Source of the DNA: JAVBJN01 sp031546985
Lineage (GTDB): Bacteria; Bacteroidota; Bacteroidia; Chitinophagales; Chitinophagaceae
Assembly (NCBI GenBank): GCA_031546985.1
Contig: JAVBJN010000073.1
Span: forward strand, 1-64,000
Direction of reading: 5' to 3'
Length of the DNA stretch: 64,000 nucleotides
The notes under the pieces are model-generated. The model was not told the origin of the DNA and made no database searches. It was given only the letters and a program-made list of their open reading frames with translations. The first letter of the stretch is position 1, and the number at the start of each line of letters is the position of its first letter. Shown here piece by piece: positions 62,403-64,000 of this stretch. Position numbers and translations under genes: made by a program.

Positions 62403-63980
62403 TTATTTGTACTGAGGAATCAGGCTGTTTACCAGCTGAAGCATTTTCTCAATACCATCTTCCGGCATGTTTCCTTTTTTGAACTCAGCCAGTACGTTTG
62501 GCAGTTTCAGTTCCATTTCGGACAGGAAAGCATCTTCGAAATCACGCACTTTGCTTACCGCTACTTCACGGATCAGACCGTTGGTACCCAGGTAAATCAT
62601 AGCTACTTGTTTCTCAACGGAGTATGGAGAGAACTGAGGTTGTTTCAGGATTTCCACGTTACGCGCACCTTTGTCCAGTACCAGTTTGGTAGCAGGATCG
62701 AGGTCGCCACCGAATTTGGAGAAAGCTTCCATTTCGCGGTACAGGGCCTGATCGAGTTTCAGGGTACCGGATACTTTCTTCATGGATTTGATCTGCGCAG
62801 AACCACCCACACGGCTCACGGAGATACCTACGTTGATCGCAGGACGGATACCGGAGTTGAACAGGTTGGATTCCAGGAAGATCTGACCATCGGTGATGGA
62901 GATAACGTTGGTTGGGATGTATGCAGATACGTCACCAGCCTGTGTTTCGATAATTGGCAGCGCGGTTAAAGAACCACCACCTTTTACCAGGTGTTTGATA
63001 GACTCTGGCAAATCGTTCATTTGCGCAGCGATATCATCACGGTTAATCACTTTAGCAGAACGTTCCAGCAAGCGGCTGTGCAGGTAGAATACATCACCTG
63101 GGTAAGCCTCACGTCCTGGAGGACGACGCAGCAGCAGGGACACCTCACGGTAAGCAACGGCTTGTTTAGACAAATCATCATAAATGATCAGTGCAGAACG
63201 GCCTGTATCGCGGAAGAACTCACCAATTGCAGCACCTGCGAAAGGAGCGTAGAACTGCAATGGAGCAGGGTCAGCAGCAGAAGCAGAAACGATGATGGTA
63301 TAATCCATCGCACCGTTTTCCTGCAGGGTTTTCATTACAGAAGCAACGGTAGAGGCTTTCTGACCGATAGCTACGTAAATGCAATATACTGGTTTGCCAG
63401 CATGGAAAAACTCTTTCTGGTTGATGATGGTATCAATACAGATAGCGGTTTTACCGGTCTGACGGTCACCGATTACCAGCTCACGCTGGCCACGGCCAAT
63501 CGGAATCATCGCATCAATCGCTTTGATACCGGTTTGCAGTGGTTCTTTTACCGGCTCACGGAAGATAACGCCTGGTGCTTTACGCTCCAGAGGCATTTCA
63601 TACACATCGCCGCTGATTGGACCTTTACCGTCGATAGGCAGACCCAGGGTATTTACTACACGGCCTACCATGCCATCACCTACTTTAATAGAGGCGATCT
63701 GACCGGTACGACGTACTTTGTTTCCTTCTTTAATTCCTGCAGAGTCACCCATCAATACCACACCCACATTGTCTTCTTCCAGGTTCATCGCGATGGCTTT
63801 AACGCCAGTCTCAAATTCTACCAGTTCACCGGCACGTACACCGTTCAAGCCATAGATACGGGCAATACCGTCACCTACCTGCAATACAGTACCAACTTCT
63901 TCCAGATCGGCGCTGGCGTTGAAGTTTGTTAATTGCTGGCGTAATATTGCGGATATTTCATCCGGTTTAATCTCTACCAT
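62403..63980 (-). CDS. atpA: ATP synthase F1 subunit alpha
   Basis: This 525-residue protein has the full length for AtpA. The N-terminal beta-barrel domain has ARIYGLNGVRAGELVEF. The P-loop is GDRQTGKT (near 172-179), and the catalytic-site Arg lies in the region VGISVSRVGGSAQIKSMKK. The family signature PAINVGISVS and the DELSEED-side C-terminal helices are present. Alpha subunits form the F1 hexamer with beta. The gene ends at a terminator, and atpG, normally next, does not follow. Upstream genes lie outside the window. Confidence 0.98.
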   Translation of the reverse strand: MVEIKPDEISAILRQQLTNFNASADLEEVGTVLQVGDGIARIYGLNGVRAGELVEFETGVKAIAMNLEEDNVGVVLMGDSAGIKEGNKVRRTGQIASIKVGDGMVGRVVNTLGLPIDGKGPISGDVYEMPLERKAPGVIFREPVKEPLQTGIKAIDAMIPIGRGQRELVIGDRQTGKTAICIDTIINQKEFFHAGKPVYCIYVAIGQKASTVASVMKTLQENGAMDYTIIVSASAADPAPLQFYAPFAGAAIGEFFRDTGRSALIIYDDLSKQAVAYREVSLLLRRPPGREAYPGDVFYLHSRLLERSAKVINRDDIAAQMNDLPESIKHLVKGGGSLTALPIIETQAGDVSAYIPTNVISITDGQIFLESNLFNSGIRPAINVGISVSRVGGSAQIKSMKKVSGTLKLDQALYREMEAFSKFGGDLDPATKLVLDKGARNVEILKQPQFSPYSVEKQVAMIYLGTNGLIREVAVSKVRDFEDAFLSEMELKLPNVLAEFKKGNMPEDGIEKMLQLVNSLIPQYK

Positions 63981-64000
63981 AGTTATAGATATTAGGTACT

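Overview
The window is a chromosomal piece of a Bacteroidota genome, most likely family Chitinophagaceae. The reasons are: large secreted proteins with type IX secretion (T9SS) sorting domains and GEVED/immunoglobulin-like modules; a DUF4836 lipoprotein; a CarboxypepD_reg-like TonB-dependent receptor; a short NuoG; almost no Shine-Dalgarno sequences; and repeated matches to the Bacteroidota promoter TTTG-N19..22-TAnnTTTG. I see no tRNA, rRNA, CRISPR, transposase or phage gene.

Layout. 1-7096: two tandem, paralogous, minus-strand secreted modular proteins, the first cut by the window edge. 7434-8640: rpsF-rpsR-rplI with a promoter and a leader of about 90 nt. 8860-9810: a tandem pair of small secreted Cys-containing paralogs. 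9964-11802: htpG. 11875-15920: a GT9 glycosyltransferase translationally coupled to a 932-residue polytopic membrane protein. 16095-17753: an ABC permease and a divergent small acidic protein. 17838-31836: the 14-gene complex I operon nuoA-N (minus) with its promoter. It is interrupted between nuoF and nuoG by a GxxExxY-family ORF flanked by GC-rich palindromes. 31905-34777: TPR protein, PstS-like lipoprotein and a small membrane protein. 35004-40610 (plus): low-molecular-weight phosphatase, hisS, DUF4836 lipoprotein, and an ABC ATPase with its FtsX-like permease. 40613-44805 (minus): TlpA-like protein, lipoprotein, acidic small protein, RNase Y. 44979-47467 (plus): ABC exporter and DUF983 protein. 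47525-50933 (minus): a three-gene TonB receptor locus with a small His/Cys protein and a lipoprotein. 51218-54698: thiolase (minus), pyrD and a TerC-family gene with a long leader (plus). 54837-57369 (minus): an ABC ATPase-permease-LolA-like trio with overlapping reading frames. 57504-61957 (minus): a thrombospondin-type-3 repeat protein and its T9SS-sorted neighbour. 62403-63980: atpA, followed by a terminator and not by atpG.

How the genes work together. Housekeeping energy metabolism (complex I, ATP synthase alpha), translation (S6/S18/L9, HisRS), RNA turnover (RNase Y) and pyrimidine synthesis (PyrD) alternate with envelope functions: adhesin-like secreted proteins, lipoproteins, ABC systems and TonB uptake. 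Several intergenic gaps hold palindromic repeats. Three copies of a CCTGGCAGG-type element (16021, 46860, 51110) and one 99-bp hairpin (50982) are the clearest. Some start codons were moved from the longest open frame: nuoI, nuoE, pyrD, the PstS-like gene, the 84-residue membrane protein, the ABC permease at 55559, hisS and the TSP3 gene. All functional calls rest on motif reading without database searches.
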